64,000 bases of DNA from Sphingomonas sp. IW22 (GTDB lineage Bacteria > Pseudomonadota > Alphaproteobacteria > Sphingomonadales > Sphingomonadaceae), in assembly GCF_041321155.1 (NCBI RefSeq), contig NZ_JBGGWB010000001.1, positions 1 to 64,000 of the forward strand, written 5' to 3'. Under the pieces are notes generated by a model. It did no database searches, was not told where the DNA came from, and saw only the letters and a program-made list of their open reading frames with translations. Numbering within the stretch: the stretch's first letter is position 1; each line of letters starts with the position of its first letter. Below, piece after piece: positions 8,684 to 19,064 of the stretch. The position numbers and the translations under genes are program-made.

Positions 8684-9972
8684 TCCAGTCGCCCGCTAAA
8701 CCGGTTGAAGTCCTCCGGCGCCAGGCGAACGTCGTAGTGGGCGCCGCCTTCGTCGATCCAATGATCCACCACCTCACCGTGTTGATGCAGCCAGGCGGCG
8801 GCTGCGCCATCCGCCGGATCGAGCGACAGCGTGTAGCGACGATGGCCGGCGGTCAGGCGTCGTGCGGCGACGTCGATCAGCTGGTCGACACCCTCCCCCG
8901 TTAGCGCAGACAATGCCACCACATCGACGCGCCCCGCCGCGTCTTCACGCAGCGAAGCAGCCTGCTCATCATCAAGCGCGTCAAGCTTGTTCCAAGCTTC
9001 CAGCCGGGGCGTTGCGGGATCGACGCCGATTTCCTCCAGCACCGCTTCCACGTCGGCGCGTTGCGCCTCGCTGTCGGGATGGGCGATGTCGCGGACATGG
9101 ATCAGCAGATCGGCAGAAACGACCTCTTCAAGCGTTGCCTTGAAGGCCGCAACCAGTTGGGTTGGCAATTCAGACACAAAACCAACGGTATCCGACAGGA
9201 TCGCCTTGTCGATGCCGGGCAGCGAAACCTGCCGCAGCGTCGGGTCGAGGGTGGCGAACAACAGATTTTCCGCCATCACGCCCGCCCCCGTAAGGCGATT
9301 GAAAAGCGTCGACTTCCCCGCATTCGTATAACCCACAAGCGCCACGATGGGCCAGGGGGCGCGCTGGCGCCGATCACGGTGCAGCGTACGCGTGCGGCTG
9401 ACCTGATCCAGTTCGCGGCGCAAACGCGCCATGCGGTCGCGGATCATCCGCCGGTCAGCCTCGATTTGGGTTTCACCTGGGCCGCCGAGGAAGCCGAAGC
9501 CGCCGCGCTGGCGCTCAAGGTGGGTCCAGCTGCGCACCAACCGCGAGGATTGATAGTCGAGATGAGCGAGCTCGACCTGAAGACGGCCCTCAGCCGTGCG
9601 CGCGCGCTCTCCGAAGATTTCCAGGATCAGGCCGGTGCGGTCGATGACCTTGCAACCAAGCCCGGTTTCCAGATTGCGCTGCTGCACGGGACTGAGCGCC
9701 GCGTCAAAAACAGCCAGAGTGATCCCCAGCGTCTCAACCTTTTCGTGCAGGGCCTCGACCTGTCCGCCGCCGATCAGCGTTGCGGGGCGCGGCGTGCGAA
9801 CGCGAAGGGGAACGCGGTCGACGACCTCGATCCCGATTGCGGCTGCAAGACCGGCGGTTTCCTCAAGCCGCGCATCGGCATCGCGCGATGCGCCGCCCTG
9901 ATCGGGCAGGACGACGATCGCGCGTGCGCCGCGAGTGAATTCTTCCGCATCGCGGTCAAAGCCGGTTCCCAT
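8680..9972 (-). CDS. hflX: GTPase HflX
   Basis: Ribosome-associated GTPase that splits stalled ribosomes. The N-terminal HflX domain contains LIGGGQVEAL and a glycine-rich GGFGFLGGPGETQIE segment (about 157-171); the G domain starts with GYTNAGKS (214-221), with DTVGFVSELP and NKLD (here NKLDAL) further on. Length 430 aa. It lies directly downstream of hfq, 11 bp apart, the same neighbour relation known from E. coli, so the two are probably cotranscribed. Confidence 0.96.
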   Translation of the reverse strand: MGTGFDRDAEEFTRGARAIVVLPDQGGASRDADARLEETAGLAAAIGIEVVDRVPLRVRTPRPATLIGGGQVEALHEKVETLGITLAVFDAALSPVQQRNLETGLGCKVIDRTGLILEIFGERARTAEGRLQVELAHLDYQSSRLVRSWTHLERQRGGFGFLGGPGETQIEADRRMIRDRMARLRRELDQVSRTRTLHRDRRQRAPWPIVALVGYTNAGKSTLFNRLTGAGVMAENLLFATLDPTLRQVSLPGIDKAILSDTVGFVSELPTQLVAAFKATLEEVVSADLLIHVRDIAHPDSEAQRADVEAVLEEIGVDPATPRLEAWNKLDALDDEQAASLREDAAGRVDVVALSALTGEGVDQLIDVAARRLTAGHRRYTLSLDPADGAAAAWLHQHGEVVDHWIDEGGAHYDVRLAPEDFNRFSGRLD

Positions 9973-9983
9973 TTGACCCGCGC

Positions 9984-10475
9984 TCAGCCCACGTCGCCTT
10001 GGGCCTGTTCCTCAGCGAGGTTCAGCGAATTGGCGGGCTGAATCGTCGAAACGGCATGCTTGTAAACAAGCTGTGACATACCGTCTCGCTGCAGCAGCAT
10101 GCAGAACAGATCAAATGCCGCAATCTGCCCCTGAAGCATCACGCCATTGACCAGAAACATGGTTACATGTTCCTGCTGGCGACGGACGGCGTTCAGGAAG
10201 ATTTCCTGAAGCACGGGATTGCGATTGCCATTTTCGGCAACACTTTCGATAATGGGCGCAAGGTCGACATTGCCGGTCGGCATGATGGTCGAAATCGCAT
10301 GCTTGTAGATCAGCTGCGACTGGCCGTCTCGGCGGAGAAGCACCGAAAAATTGTCGAACCAGGTAACAATACCCTGCAACTTCACACCTTTCACTAGAAA
10401 CATGGTGACAGGCGTTTTCGAACGGCGAAGGGCGTTCAGGAACTGATCCTGTAGCGAAGTCTGCTTGTCGGCCAT
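9984..10475 (-). CDS. hfq: RNA chaperone Hfq with two tandem Hfq domains
   Basis: A 163-aa chain containing two complete Hfq/Sm-like domains, residues about 7-70 and 88-151, joined by a 17-residue linker. By direct count, the two 64-residue blocks share 38 identical positions. Each has its own Sm1 block ([13 protein letters not shown] and [13 protein letters not shown]) and Sm2 block ([10 protein letters not shown] and [10 protein letters not shown]). E. coli Hfq is a single domain of about 102 aa forming hexamers; three such double chains could give the same ring. Proximal-site Gln41 of E. coli is replaced by Asn42 in the first domain and by Leu123 in the second. The rim arginines are RRSK and RRQQ. 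Double Hfq chains have been noted before in sphingomonads such as Novosphingobium (from memory). Confidence 0.95.
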   Translation of the reverse strand: MADKQTSLQDQFLNALRRSKTPVTMFLVKGVKLQGIVTWFDNFSVLLRRDGQSQLIYKHAISTIMPTGNVDLAPIIESVAENGNRNPVLQEIFLNAVRRQQEHVTMFLVNGVMLQGQIAAFDLFCMLLQRDGMSQLVYKHAVSTIQPANSLNLAEEQAQGDVG

Positions 10476-10601
10476 TTGACGGTCCCTTGTTCTTGGCGGG
10501 CGTTTACCCGCTGCGCGCCGCTTTTACGGCGTCGGTCGCGCGCCACGGCGGCGCGTTCCCACAAGTTAGGGTGCAAGGCGCCCGGCGTCCAGCGCCCGCG
10601 G

Positions 10602-11978
10602 TCAATCCTCGCGCGTCTCGCTGATCCCCAGCAGCTTCAGCTTGCGGTGCAGGGCGGACCGCTCCATCCCGATGAAGCTGGCGGTGCGGCTGATATTGCC
10701 GGAAAAGCGGCGGATCTGGACGCGCAGATATTCGCGCTCGAACGTCTCGCGCGCTTCGCGCAGCGGGGTGCCCATGATCGCGCTGGCGCCCAGCCCGCTG
10801 GTATCACGCGCCGTTTGGAGCACCTCCGGCGGCAAAAGGTCGATGTCGATACGGCCTATGCGATCCCCCGGCGCCAGAATGACGGTCCGCTCGACCACGT
10901 TGCGGAGCTGCCGCACGTTGCCGGGCCATTCATAGCTCTGCAGCGCGACCATCGCGTCCGGGGCGATTTCCGGCGTCGGAACGCGCCGATCAGCGGCATA
11001 GCGGGCGACATAATGCTCGACCAGCGGAGGAATATCCTCCCGCCTGTCCGTGAGCGGGGGGATCACCACCGGCACGACGTTGAGGCGGTAATACAGGTCC
11101 TCACGGAACCGCCCTTCCCCAATTTCAACCATCAGGTCGCGCGCGGTTGCAGAGACGACGCGCACATCGACCTTCACCGTCCGCGTTCCGCCGACACGAT
11201 TAAAGCTCTGGTCGGTCAGTACGCGCAAGATGCGCGCCTGCGTCGCAACGGGCATGTCTGCGATTTCGTCAAGAAACAGCGTGCCGCCGTGCGCCTGTTC
11301 GAGCAGGCCGGGGCGGACCAAGTCGCCGCCATCCTCGACTCCGAACAGCTCTTCCTCGACACGGTCGGGGGTCATGCGGGCCGCGCTGACGATGACGAAG
11401 GGGGCGTCGGCGCGCTGGCTCCACGCGTGGAGAAGTCGCGCGGCGACTTCCTTGCCGACGCCCGGACCGCCCGAAATCAGCACCCGGCTGCCCGTCGATG
11501 CCACCCGTTTCAGCGTGGCGCGGACAGTATTGATCGCGCCGGAGCTCCCGGTCAGGTCGGTATCGCGGCCAGCCGTGGCGCGCAGCGACTCCACCTCGCG
11601 CCGCAGCCGCTCGGTTTCGGTCGCGCGCTGCACCATCAGCAACAGACGCTCCGCCTCGAACGGCTTTTCGATGAAGTCGGCAGCGCCCCGGCGGATCGCG
11701 GCGACTGCCGTGTCCAGATTGCCGTGGCCCGAAATGACCAGAACCGGAAGCGAGGGGTCGCGGCGCTTGATCTCCTCAAGCAACTCCAGCCCGTCGAGGC
11801 GTGACCCGTGGAGCCACACGTCCAGCAGGACGAGGCTGGGCCGGCGGGTCGCAATCGCTTCCAGCGCGGCGTCGCTGTTGGCGGCGGCGCGCGTCTGATA
11901 ACCTTCGTCCTCCAGCACGCCGGCGACCAGTTCGCGGATGTCTCGTTCGTCGTCGACGACCAGGATGTCGAGGCTCAT
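10602..11978 (-). CDS. ntrX: Nitrogen regulation response regulator NtrX
   Basis: Receiver domain with Asp53 as phosphoacceptor and Lys105 in the EKPF motif; central AAA+ domain with Walker A GGPGVGKE (170-177) and Walker B LFLDEI (234-239); C-terminal Fis-type helix-turn-helix (about 430-455, NISRTASFIGMERSALHRK). The GAFTGA loop that contacts sigma-54, expected at about 215-222, is replaced by EDGGDLVRP, so it is not expected to activate sigma-54 promoters in the usual way; this is a known trait of NtrX proteins. Start overlaps the ntrY stop by four bases. Confidence 0.95.
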   Translation of the reverse strand: MSLDILVVDDERDIRELVAGVLEDEGYQTRAAANSDAALEAIATRRPSLVLLDVWLHGSRLDGLELLEEIKRRDPSLPVLVISGHGNLDTAVAAIRRGAADFIEKPFEAERLLLMVQRATETERLRREVESLRATAGRDTDLTGSSGAINTVRATLKRVASTGSRVLISGGPGVGKEVAARLLHAWSQRADAPFVIVSAARMTPDRVEEELFGVEDGGDLVRPGLLEQAHGGTLFLDEIADMPVATQARILRVLTDQSFNRVGGTRTVKVDVRVVSATARDLMVEIGEGRFREDLYYRLNVVPVVIPPLTDRREDIPPLVEHYVARYAADRRVPTPEIAPDAMVALQSYEWPGNVRQLRNVVERTVILAPGDRIGRIDIDLLPPEVLQTARDTSGLGASAIMGTPLREARETFEREYLRVQIRRFSGNISRTASFIGMERSALHRKLKLLGISETRED

Positions 11979-14239
11979 GGTGCAGAATTCCGGGTTCGGG
12001 TCAGCATATGGAGTCGATCTTCATCATCGACCGGGGCGGCGTCAGGTTCATCGGGGGCAGCCAGCGGCGCGAGTGCGCGCCGGTCGAAGCACAGCGTGAC
12101 GATGGTGCCCCCGCCCTGCCGATCGGTAAAGGCGATCGTACCCAGATGCTCCTCGACGATTTTCTTGACGATCGCCAGCCCCAGCCCCGTGCCACGGCTG
12201 CGCGTCGTCATATAAGGTTCGACGATACGGTCCCGCTCGACCGGCAGGCCAACGCCGTTGTCCGCAACGCTCAACAATACCCGGCCATCTTCCTCGCTCA
12301 AGGTCATGACGACTTCGCCTTGCAGCAAATCGCCTCCTTCCCGCGCGCCGATAGCCTCGGCAGCGTTCTTGATAACATTGGTCAACGCCTGCCCGATCTG
12401 ACGTCGGTCGCAAACCAGCGTGACCGGCGCGTTGGCATCGTCATCAAGGCGGAAGCTGATATCGGGATGCCCGACCTCATGCAGGAACAGGGTCTGGCGC
12501 GCAATGTCGAGCAGCGATTCACGGCGAAATACCGGCTTCGGCATGCGGGCAAAGGATGAGAATTCGTCGACCATGCGGCGCAGATCGCCAACCTGCCGCA
12601 CTATGGTTTCGGTCAGCTGGGAGAAGATCGTGTCGCCCGCATCTACGTTGCGACCATAACGCCGTTGCAGACGCTCGGCAGCAAGTTGAATTGGCGTCAG
12701 CGGATTCTTGATCTCGTGCGCGATACGGCGCGCCACGTCCGCCCACGCTGCACGCCGCTGGTCGGCGAGCTGTTGAGTGATGTCGTCAAAGGTGAGGACC
12801 GGGCCAGCGGCGTCGCGCGTGATCTTGACCGCAAGCGTACGCGCTTCGCCGCCGCGAGTCAGCTGCACCACTGCCTCGCGCTGAGCGTCGGCCAACAGCG
12901 CGTCCAGTTCAGGCGCAATTTCGACCAACGGGCGCCCGATCACGCCGGCGTCGCCGGTCTGAAGCAGCGTGGCGGCCGAGCTGTTGATCAGTCGCACCTG
13001 CCGTTCGGGGCCGATTGAAATGACGCCTGCGGATACGCCGGACATCACCGCCTCGATCAGGGCCCGGCGGTTCTCCGCTTCCGCATTAGCGGCAACCAGA
13101 GCGCCGGTCTGGACCTTTAGCTGTTCGGTCATGGTGTTGAACGCGCTGGCCAATGTGCCGACCTCGTCCATGCGCTTCGGTTGGGCGACACGCGCATCCA
13201 GATTGCCACCCGCGACGCGGCGTGCCGCGGCGACCAGGTCGTTCACCGGGCGGACCAGCCGATCCGCGATTGCCAGCGCGGCAAAGACCGCCAGCCCGAC
13301 GATGAACAGTGAGATACCAAGCAGTGCCAGATTGAAGCGCAGCTGCAGCATCCGCGACCGTTCGCGCAGCGCACGGTAATCGGCCACCACGCCCTCTGCA
13401 CGCTCCTTACGCTGCATCAGCTCGCGCGCGCCGACGACGCGGCTGGACGCGACCAGATACTGCGTCCCCGGTACCGGGGCGATGGATTGGACACGCTCCC
13501 CGCTGACGATCACGACGCTGGGCTTGCCGGCGAGGACCGCGCGCGCATCCTCGACCCGGATGCTGCTCGCCAATCCGCGTTCGTAGGGGTCCAAGAGCGC
13601 AAAGGTCAGGATTTCGCCGCGCGGCGACACACCGAACACGATCGATTCCGCCAGACTGCGCTGAAGTACGCTTTGCGCATAGGTCGATACGAATTCGCCC
13701 GTGTCAAAATCATAGCCGTTCGACAGCAGGTTCGCGACGTCCTTGCCGACGGCAATATTCTCGCCGTCCACCCAGCGAGTCATTTCGACATAGGAGTCGT
13801 TTGCCAGCACGGCCGCCCGCTCAATCATGTCGCGGGCGCGGTCCGAATACCAGAATTCTACCCCGTACTGGAACAGGATTGACGCAACGATGGTCACCAG
13901 GATCATCGGCGCGCTGGCGAGGACCGAGAACAGCGCGACAAGCCGGACGTGTAGACGTCCCTGCCCGCCACCCTCGATAGCGGCCGCCCTGCGAATGGCG
14001 ATGCGACGGCCGACCAGCACGATCAGCGCCACTGCCGGCACCAGGTTGGCAACCATCAATACCGCCACCAGTGGTGGGGTCAGCGGCCGGGGGGATGACG
14101 GTTCGGCTGTAATGATAAAATAGGTGAGGATGCCGATCGCGATCGCGCCCGCCAGTACCGCAAGCTCGACAATCGGCATGACGCTGGGTCGCCGCCGCGG
14201 CACGGATATCAGGCGTTCGGAATCGACGGCGACCTCCAT
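11975..14239 (-). CDS. ntrY: Nitrogen/redox sensor histidine kinase NtrY
   Basis: Large membrane kinase (754 aa from the chosen start) partnered with NtrX. Hydrophobic segments lie at about 24-44, 57-77, 99-123 and 303-325, with a periplasmic domain between the last two. They are followed by HAMP, a PAS-like domain, a HisKA domain with His508 in [14 protein letters not shown], and a HATPase domain with the NAAEAI N box and GTGLGLAIVKK G box. The ATG at 14239 is preferred over one 39 bases upstream because the extra residues are basic and unlike the family. It is 60 bp downstream of ntrC. Confidence 0.94.
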   Translation of the reverse strand: MEVAVDSERLISVPRRRPSVMPIVELAVLAGAIAIGILTYFIITAEPSSPRPLTPPLVAVLMVANLVPAVALIVLVGRRIAIRRAAAIEGGGQGRLHVRLVALFSVLASAPMILVTIVASILFQYGVEFWYSDRARDMIERAAVLANDSYVEMTRWVDGENIAVGKDVANLLSNGYDFDTGEFVSTYAQSVLQRSLAESIVFGVSPRGEILTFALLDPYERGLASSIRVEDARAVLAGKPSVVIVSGERVQSIAPVPGTQYLVASSRVVGARELMQRKERAEGVVADYRALRERSRMLQLRFNLALLGISLFIVGLAVFAALAIADRLVRPVNDLVAAARRVAGGNLDARVAQPKRMDEVGTLASAFNTMTEQLKVQTGALVAANAEAENRRALIEAVMSGVSAGVISIGPERQVRLINSSAATLLQTGDAGVIGRPLVEIAPELDALLADAQREAVVQLTRGGEARTLAVKITRDAAGPVLTFDDITQQLADQRRAAWADVARRIAHEIKNPLTPIQLAAERLQRRYGRNVDAGDTIFSQLTETIVRQVGDLRRMVDEFSSFARMPKPVFRRESLLDIARQTLFLHEVGHPDISFRLDDDANAPVTLVCDRRQIGQALTNVIKNAAEAIGAREGGDLLQGEVVMTLSEEDGRVLLSVADNGVGLPVERDRIVEPYMTTRSRGTGLGLAIVKKIVEEHLGTIAFTDRQGGGTIVTLCFDRRALAPLAAPDEPDAAPVDDEDRLHMLTRTRNSAP

Positions 14240-14299
14240 CGTTGCAACGCTACAACGTCGGCGTTGCCTGTAAAACACATTCTTTTTCTAATCTGGCCG

Positions 14300-15751
14300 T
14301 CAGCCACCCACGCCTCGACGACTGGGATCGATGCCGAGCGTGTCGAGCCGTTTGCGCAGCGTATTGCGGTTGATGCCCAACATCCGCGCCGCACGAAGCT
14401 GATTCTGGCCGCAACGTGCCAACACAGCCTCGATCAGCGGGCGCTCGACTTCCGCGATGATGCGTTCGTAAAGGCTGCCATCGTCGAACGCTTGCGGCAA
14501 TTCGCGAGCGATCCGTTCAAGCCGGGCGGCAACCGCCGCCGCCAGATCCGGATCGGCGTCGAGCGCACTGACCGTAACTGGGCCGCCCTTGCCCATATGC
14601 GCACGGATTTCCTCGGCATCGATGGTTTCGTCGCGGCCCAGCGCAGCGGCGCGGCGCATCAGGTTTTCCAGCTCGCGGACATTGCCCGGCCAGTCATGGC
14701 TCTCGAGCAGCGCCAGTGCGCCGCGATCAATCCCCTTGCGCGGAAGGCCGTCCTCAGCCGCGCGGTCAAGAAAGTGGCGTGCCAATAGCGGCACGTCCTG
14801 TCGACGCTCCCTCAGCGGCGGCAGGCTGATCGGCACGACGTTCAGGCGGTAGAACAGGTCTTCACGAAACGCGCCCTGCTGAACCGACGACATCAACTCC
14901 TTGTTGGTCGCGGCGACGATGCGCACATCGGCACGGATCGTCCGAGCGCCACCGACCGTCGTGAACTCGCCCGATTGCAGCACGCGCAGCAACCGCGTCT
15001 GCGCTTCCATCGGCATATCGCCGATTTCGTCGAGGAACAGGGTGCCGCCCGCCGCCTGCTCGAACCGCCCGGCCACACGCTGTGCCGCGCCCGTGAAGGC
15101 GCCGCGCTCGTGCCCGAACAGCTCGGCTTCGATCAGCTCGCGCGGGATCGCGGCCATGTTGATCGCGACGAACGGGGCATGGCGGCGTGGCCCCAGTTCA
15201 TGGATCGCGCGCGCGACCAGTTCCTTGCCCGTGCCCGATTCCCCGGAAATCAGCACGGTCAGGTCGTTGGCGACTACGCGGGCGACGATGCGATAGACCT
15301 CTTGCATCGCGGGCGATCGCCCGATGAGCAGGCCACCCCCCTCCTCCACGGGGCCGAGGTCGACTGGACGCGCCGCGCTGCGGGCCAGCGCGCCCTGCAC
15401 CGCATCGGCAAGCGCGTCGAGGTCGAAGGGCTTGGGCAGATAATCGAACGCCCCTGCCTCTGTCGCGCGGACGGCGGTTGTCAGCGTGTTCTGCGCCGAA
15501 AGTACGATGACAGGCAGCCTTGGATATTCGGCCGTCAGCGATGTCACTACGTCCAGCCCATTGCCATCGGGCAGGATGACGTCGGTGACCAGGACATCCG
15601 GCAGGCTGCGACTGATTTCGGCACGCAGCGCTGTCAAGCTGGCGACCGCATCGACCCGGTGCCCAGCCCGGCGCAGTGCCTGTGCGATGACGGTACGGAT
15701 CGCGGCATCGTCGTCGCAGACCAGAATACGGCCGACATGCCCGCTGTTCAT
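14300..15751 (-). CDS. ntrC: Nitrogen regulation response regulator NtrC
   Basis: Sigma-54-dependent activator of nitrogen-limitation genes. Receiver domain with Asp57; AAA+ domain with Walker A GESGTGKE and an intact GAFTGA loop at 217-222 (LFGHERGAFTGA); C-terminal Fis-type helix-turn-helix (QLRAARMLGINRNTLRKRL). 483 aa. The ATG at 15751 overlaps the ntrB TGA (ATGA), which fixes the start; an upstream in-frame ATG lies within ntrB. Contrast with the neighbouring NtrX, which lacks GAFTGA. Confidence 0.97.
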   Translation of the reverse strand: MNSGHVGRILVCDDDAAIRTVIAQALRRAGHRVDAVASLTALRAEISRSLPDVLVTDVILPDGNGLDVVTSLTAEYPRLPVIVLSAQNTLTTAVRATEAGAFDYLPKPFDLDALADAVQGALARSAARPVDLGPVEEGGGLLIGRSPAMQEVYRIVARVVANDLTVLISGESGTGKELVARAIHELGPRRHAPFVAINMAAIPRELIEAELFGHERGAFTGAAQRVAGRFEQAAGGTLFLDEIGDMPMEAQTRLLRVLQSGEFTTVGGARTIRADVRIVAATNKELMSSVQQGAFREDLFYRLNVVPISLPPLRERRQDVPLLARHFLDRAAEDGLPRKGIDRGALALLESHDWPGNVRELENLMRRAAALGRDETIDAEEIRAHMGKGGPVTVSALDADPDLAAAVAARLERIARELPQAFDDGSLYERIIAEVERPLIEAVLARCGQNQLRAARMLGINRNTLRKRLDTLGIDPSRRGVGG

Positions 15752-16833
15752 CGCTCGGCTCTTGGCAACAGGATACGCAACACCGTGCATTCAGGCTCTC
15801 CTTCGCGCGCATAGGCGACGATGCCGCCCATGTCGCGCACCAGCTTGTCGACCAGCGACAGGCCCAGGCCCTGACCCTCTGGCTTGCTGGAAATAAATGG
15901 GTCGAACAGATGGTCGGCAATGTCGGCAGGCGCGCCGGGGCCGTTGTCGACGATGCAGATTTCGATCGGCAGCTTCTGGCGCGGGCGCCCCGGTGCGGTG
16001 CTGGCGGACATACCGTGCCGATAGGCGGTGGTCAGCTGGACGCGCGGGTCGGCTTGCCCCCGCACCGCCTCCGCCGCGTTTTTAAGCAGGTTCAGCACTA
16101 CCTGAAGAAAACGGTCGCGGTCGATCAGGACAGGCGGCAACGAGGGGTCAAAGCGTTCGTCGATCGTGACGCCGCGCGCAAAGCCGGCCTCCGCCACGCG
16201 CCGCGCATGGGCCAGCAGCGGATAGATGTTCGCGCTCTCCAGATTGGGTGCGCGCGTATCGGTGAAATCCTGCATCCGGTCGATCAACGCCGCGATGCGA
16301 TCGACCTCGGTCGTTATAAGCTGGGTCAGCTCGACCTCGCCGCCGCTTGCCTCAAGCAGCTGCGCCGCGCCACGGATGCCGGACAGGGGGTTTTTGATTT
16401 CATGCGCCAGCATCGCCGCAGCGCCCATCGCCGCGCGGGCGCTACCACGATCGCCGATGCCGTGGCGACGCCCAGCCGCCGCATCGTGCAGGGTGACGAC
16501 GCGCCATCCAGGCCCGTCGGGCATCACCGTTTCGTTCATGTCGACCCGTACCCGGTGCCCGCGCCGGGTGACCAGTTCGGTATCGAGCAGGGCCAAGCCG
16601 CCACGGTCGCGGCTGCTGGCATATTCATCAGGGAGGGTCAGCACCTGAGTCAGGCCCAGCCCCCGCATCGAGCGTTCGGACTGGTTGAGCAGCAACTCGC
16701 ACGCTCCGTTTGCGAAGACGATGCAATCACCAGGATCGAGGACCAGCACAGCGACCGGCAACGCGGCAAACAGGTCGGCAAAACCCGGCGCGTTATCGGC
16801 GGCGGCGCCTATGCGGCCGCGCGCGAACGCCAC
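15748..16833 (-). CDS. ntrB: Nitrogen regulation sensor kinase NtrB
   Basis: Soluble histidine kinase/phosphatase partner of NtrC, normally controlled by PII proteins. PAS domain at about 20-115, HisKA with His144 in [19 protein letters not shown], and HATPase domain with the [11 protein letters not shown] box and [13 protein letters not shown] box. No membrane segments. 361 aa. Its 5' end overlaps the 3' end of dusB by 25 bp, the classical nifR3-ntrB arrangement of alphaproteobacteria. Confidence 0.96.
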   Translation of the reverse strand: MAFARGRIGAAADNAPGFADLFAALPVAVLVLDPGDCIVFANGACELLLNQSERSMRGLGLTQVLTLPDEYASSRDRGGLALLDTELVTRRGHRVRVDMNETVMPDGPGWRVVTLHDAAAGRRHGIGDRGSARAAMGAAAMLAHEIKNPLSGIRGAAQLLEASGGEVELTQLITTEVDRIAALIDRMQDFTDTRAPNLESANIYPLLAHARRVAEAGFARGVTIDERFDPSLPPVLIDRDRFLQVVLNLLKNAAEAVRGQADPRVQLTTAYRHGMSASTAPGRPRQKLPIEICIVDNGPGAPADIADHLFDPFISSKPEGQGLGLSLVDKLVRDMGGIVAYAREGEPECTVLRILLPRAER

Positions 16834-17807
16834 GGCGCATAGAATTCGGCGAGCATCGCCTGCACGACGCGCGGGTCGGCCTGCTGGTTCACCTTGTTGC
16901 GAAACTCTGCCGAGCCGTGCAGCCCGCGCGTATACCAGCCAATGTGCTTGCGGGCCATGTTGACGCCCGTTTCCTTACCATAATGGCTGAGCATCATCTC
17001 ATAATGCTCTGCGATCAGGTCATATTGCGCCTCGATCGTGGGATCGGGTACCGCCCCGCCCCCGGCGAAGTGCGCCATCACCTGACCCAACAGCCACGGC
17101 CTGCCATAGCTGCCGCGCCCGATCATCACGCCATCCGCACCCGATTGCGCAAGCGCCGTTTCGGCATCCTCGATCGAGCAGATGTCGCCGTTGACAATCA
17201 CCGGCAGCGATACCGCTTCCTTGACCCGCGCGACGAAAGCCCAGTCGGCGCTGCCCTTGTACATCTGGTTGCGGGTGCGGCCGTGCACCGTGATCAACTG
17301 TGCGCCAAGGTCCTGCGCGATCCGTGCCAGTTCGGGCGCGTTCAGGCTGCCATGGTCCCAGCCCATCCGCATCTTGACCGTAACCGGTACCTTAACCGCC
17401 TTCACTGTCGCGTCGATCAGGCTGGCCGCCAGCGGCAGGTCGCGCATCAAGGCTGAGCCGGCATCGCCGTTCACCACCTTCTTGACCGGGCAACCCATGT
17501 TGATGTCGATGATCGCCGCGCCCCGATCCTCGTTCAGGCGTGCTGCCTCGGCCATCTCATGCGGTGAACATCCGGCAAGCTGCATCGACACCGGCTCTTC
17601 AACCGGGTCCCACGCCGCCTTTTGCAGCGACTGGCGCGTCTCACGAATCATCGCCTGGCTGGCGATCATTTCAGTCATGTTCAGGCCCGAACCGAAGCGG
17701 CGAACCAGCTTTCGGAACGGCAAGTCGGTCACGCCGGTCATCGGCGCGAGGATCACGGGGCTGTCGATCCGCACCGGACCGATCTGGATGGGAGCGAGCT
17801 GGGTCAT
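16809..17807 (-). CDS. dusB: tRNA-dihydrouridine synthase DusB (NifR3)
   Basis: FMN enzyme reducing uridine to dihydrouridine in tRNA. The TIM-barrel N terminus has [17 protein letters not shown], the catalytic Cys106 lies in [10 protein letters not shown], and FMN/phosphate-binding segments VNGDI and [11 protein letters not shown] follow. 332 aa is normal. The start at 17807 is chosen because the conserved family N terminus begins there; a much longer in-frame extension upstream is antisense to ispDF and has no similarity. First gene of the leftward dusB-ntrBC-ntrYX-hfq-hflX block. Confidence 0.96.
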   Translation of the reverse strand: MTQLAPIQIGPVRIDSPVILAPMTGVTDLPFRKLVRRFGSGLNMTEMIASQAMIRETRQSLQKAAWDPVEEPVSMQLAGCSPHEMAEAARLNEDRGAAIIDINMGCPVKKVVNGDAGSALMRDLPLAASLIDATVKAVKVPVTVKMRMGWDHGSLNAPELARIAQDLGAQLITVHGRTRNQMYKGSADWAFVARVKEAVSLPVIVNGDICSIEDAETALAQSGADGVMIGRGSYGRPWLLGQVMAHFAGGGAVPDPTIEAQYDLIAEHYEMMLSHYGKETGVNMARKHIGWYTRGLHGSAEFRNKVNQQADPRVVQAMLAEFYAPWRSRAAA

Positions 17808-17897
17808 GATCTGCCTGAAAAACGGGCAGCCTCTACCCCAAGGGCGGTACGCTGGCAAGGCTGGCGGGCGCGCGGCGATTGAGCTAGGCCGCCGCGA

Positions 17898-19064
17898 ATG
17901 GACCGAGCCAAGACCGCCGCACTGATTGTCGCCGCCGGCCAGGGCGCCCGTATGGGCGCGCCCAAGCAGTTTCGCGCGCTGGGCGGGCGGGCGATGCTCG
18001 GCTGGAGCCACGCCGCGCTGTCGGCCCATCCCGCAATCAACCACGTGCTGATCGCGATCGGCGCCGGTCAGGAAGCGGCGCTGCACGATGCACTGGGCGA
18101 TGTGCCCTTCGTGATCGGCGGTGCCACGCGGCGGGATTCGGTGCGCGCCGGGCTGGACGCGCTTGCGGCGGCGGGATTCGAGACAGTGCTGGTGCATGAC
18201 GCCGCCCGCCCCTTTGTCCCGGCGCGTGTCGTCGACGCGCTGCTTGACGCGCTGTCGGACGATGCGGGCGCGATCCCGGCCCTGCCCGTTGCCGACACGC
18301 TGGCGCGCGGGATCGAGGTGCTGGGCGAAACGATCGACCGCAGCGGGCTGCAACGCATCCAGACGCCCCAAGCCTTTCGCCTGGCGGAACTGATTGGCGC
18401 GCACGACGCTTGGCCTGATGACGCCGAAGCCACCGACGACGCCCAGATGCTGCGTCGTGCGGGGCATAGCGTGGCGCTGGTCGAAGGAGACCCCATGCTC
18501 GAAAAGATCACCTGGCCTCAAGACGCGGTCCGTGCGGAGGCGATGCTCGCCGCGCGCATGATCAGCCGCAGCGCGTCGGGGTTCGATGTCCACCGGCTGG
18601 AAAGCGGTGAGGAATTGTGGCTCGGCGGCATTTTGATCCCGCATGACAAGGGGTTGTCCGGTCACAGCGACGCCGATGTCGCGCTTCATGCCATCACCGA
18701 CGCGCTGCTTGGCACGATTGCGGCGGGCGATATCGGTCAGCATTTCCCGCCCAGCGACCCGCAGTGGAAGGGCGCGAATTCGGCCCAGTTCCTTCAGCAC
18801 GCCGCCGGTCTGGTCGCGCAGGCAGGCGGGATCATCGACTTTGTCGACCTGACGCTGATGTGTGAGGCGCCCAAGATCGGCCCGCACCGCGAAGCTATCC
18901 GCGCACGCGTGGCGGAATTGTTGCGCCTGTCGCCGCCACAAGTCAGCATCAAGGCCACCACGACCGAACGGCTGGGCTTCACGGGTCGTGGGGAGGGAAT
19001 TGCGGCTCAGGCGGTTGCCACCGTGCGGGTTCCCGGGACCGATGGCGGGAGTGTTCAGGCATGA
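17898..19064 (+). CDS. ispDF: Bifunctional IspD/IspF isoprenoid enzyme
   Basis: Fusion catalysing two non-consecutive steps of the MEP pathway: MEP cytidylyltransferase (IspD, residues 1-225) and 2-C-methyl-D-erythritol 2,4-cyclodiphosphate synthase (IspF, 226-388). The IspD nucleotide loop [15 protein letters not shown] is at 11-25. The IspF zinc site starts with FDVHRL (Asp230, His232) and continues with [12 protein letters not shown]. The fusion is usual in alphaproteobacteria. 90 bp separate it from the divergent dusB. The stop overlaps the next gene by ATGA. Confidence 0.97.
   Translation: MDRAKTAALIVAAGQGARMGAPKQFRALGGRAMLGWSHAALSAHPAINHVLIAIGAGQEAALHDALGDVPFVIGGATRRDSVRAGLDALAAAGFETVLVHDAARPFVPARVVDALLDALSDDAGAIPALPVADTLARGIEVLGETIDRSGLQRIQTPQAFRLAELIGAHDAWPDDAEATDDAQMLRRAGHSVALVEGDPMLEKITWPQDAVRAEAMLAARMISRSASGFDVHRLESGEELWLGGILIPHDKGLSGHSDADVALHAITDALLGTIAAGDIGQHFPPSDPQWKGANSAQFLQHAAGLVAQAGGIIDFVDLTLMCEAPKIGPHREAIRARVAELLRLSPPQVSIKATTTERLGFTGRGEGIAAQAVATVRVPGTDGGSVQA

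Noticed and set aside
10476..10601. Possible sigma-54 promoter (TTGCACC-N4-CTTG) upstream of hfq
   Set aside because: Lacks the required GG and GC doublets at the right spacing; too weak to call.
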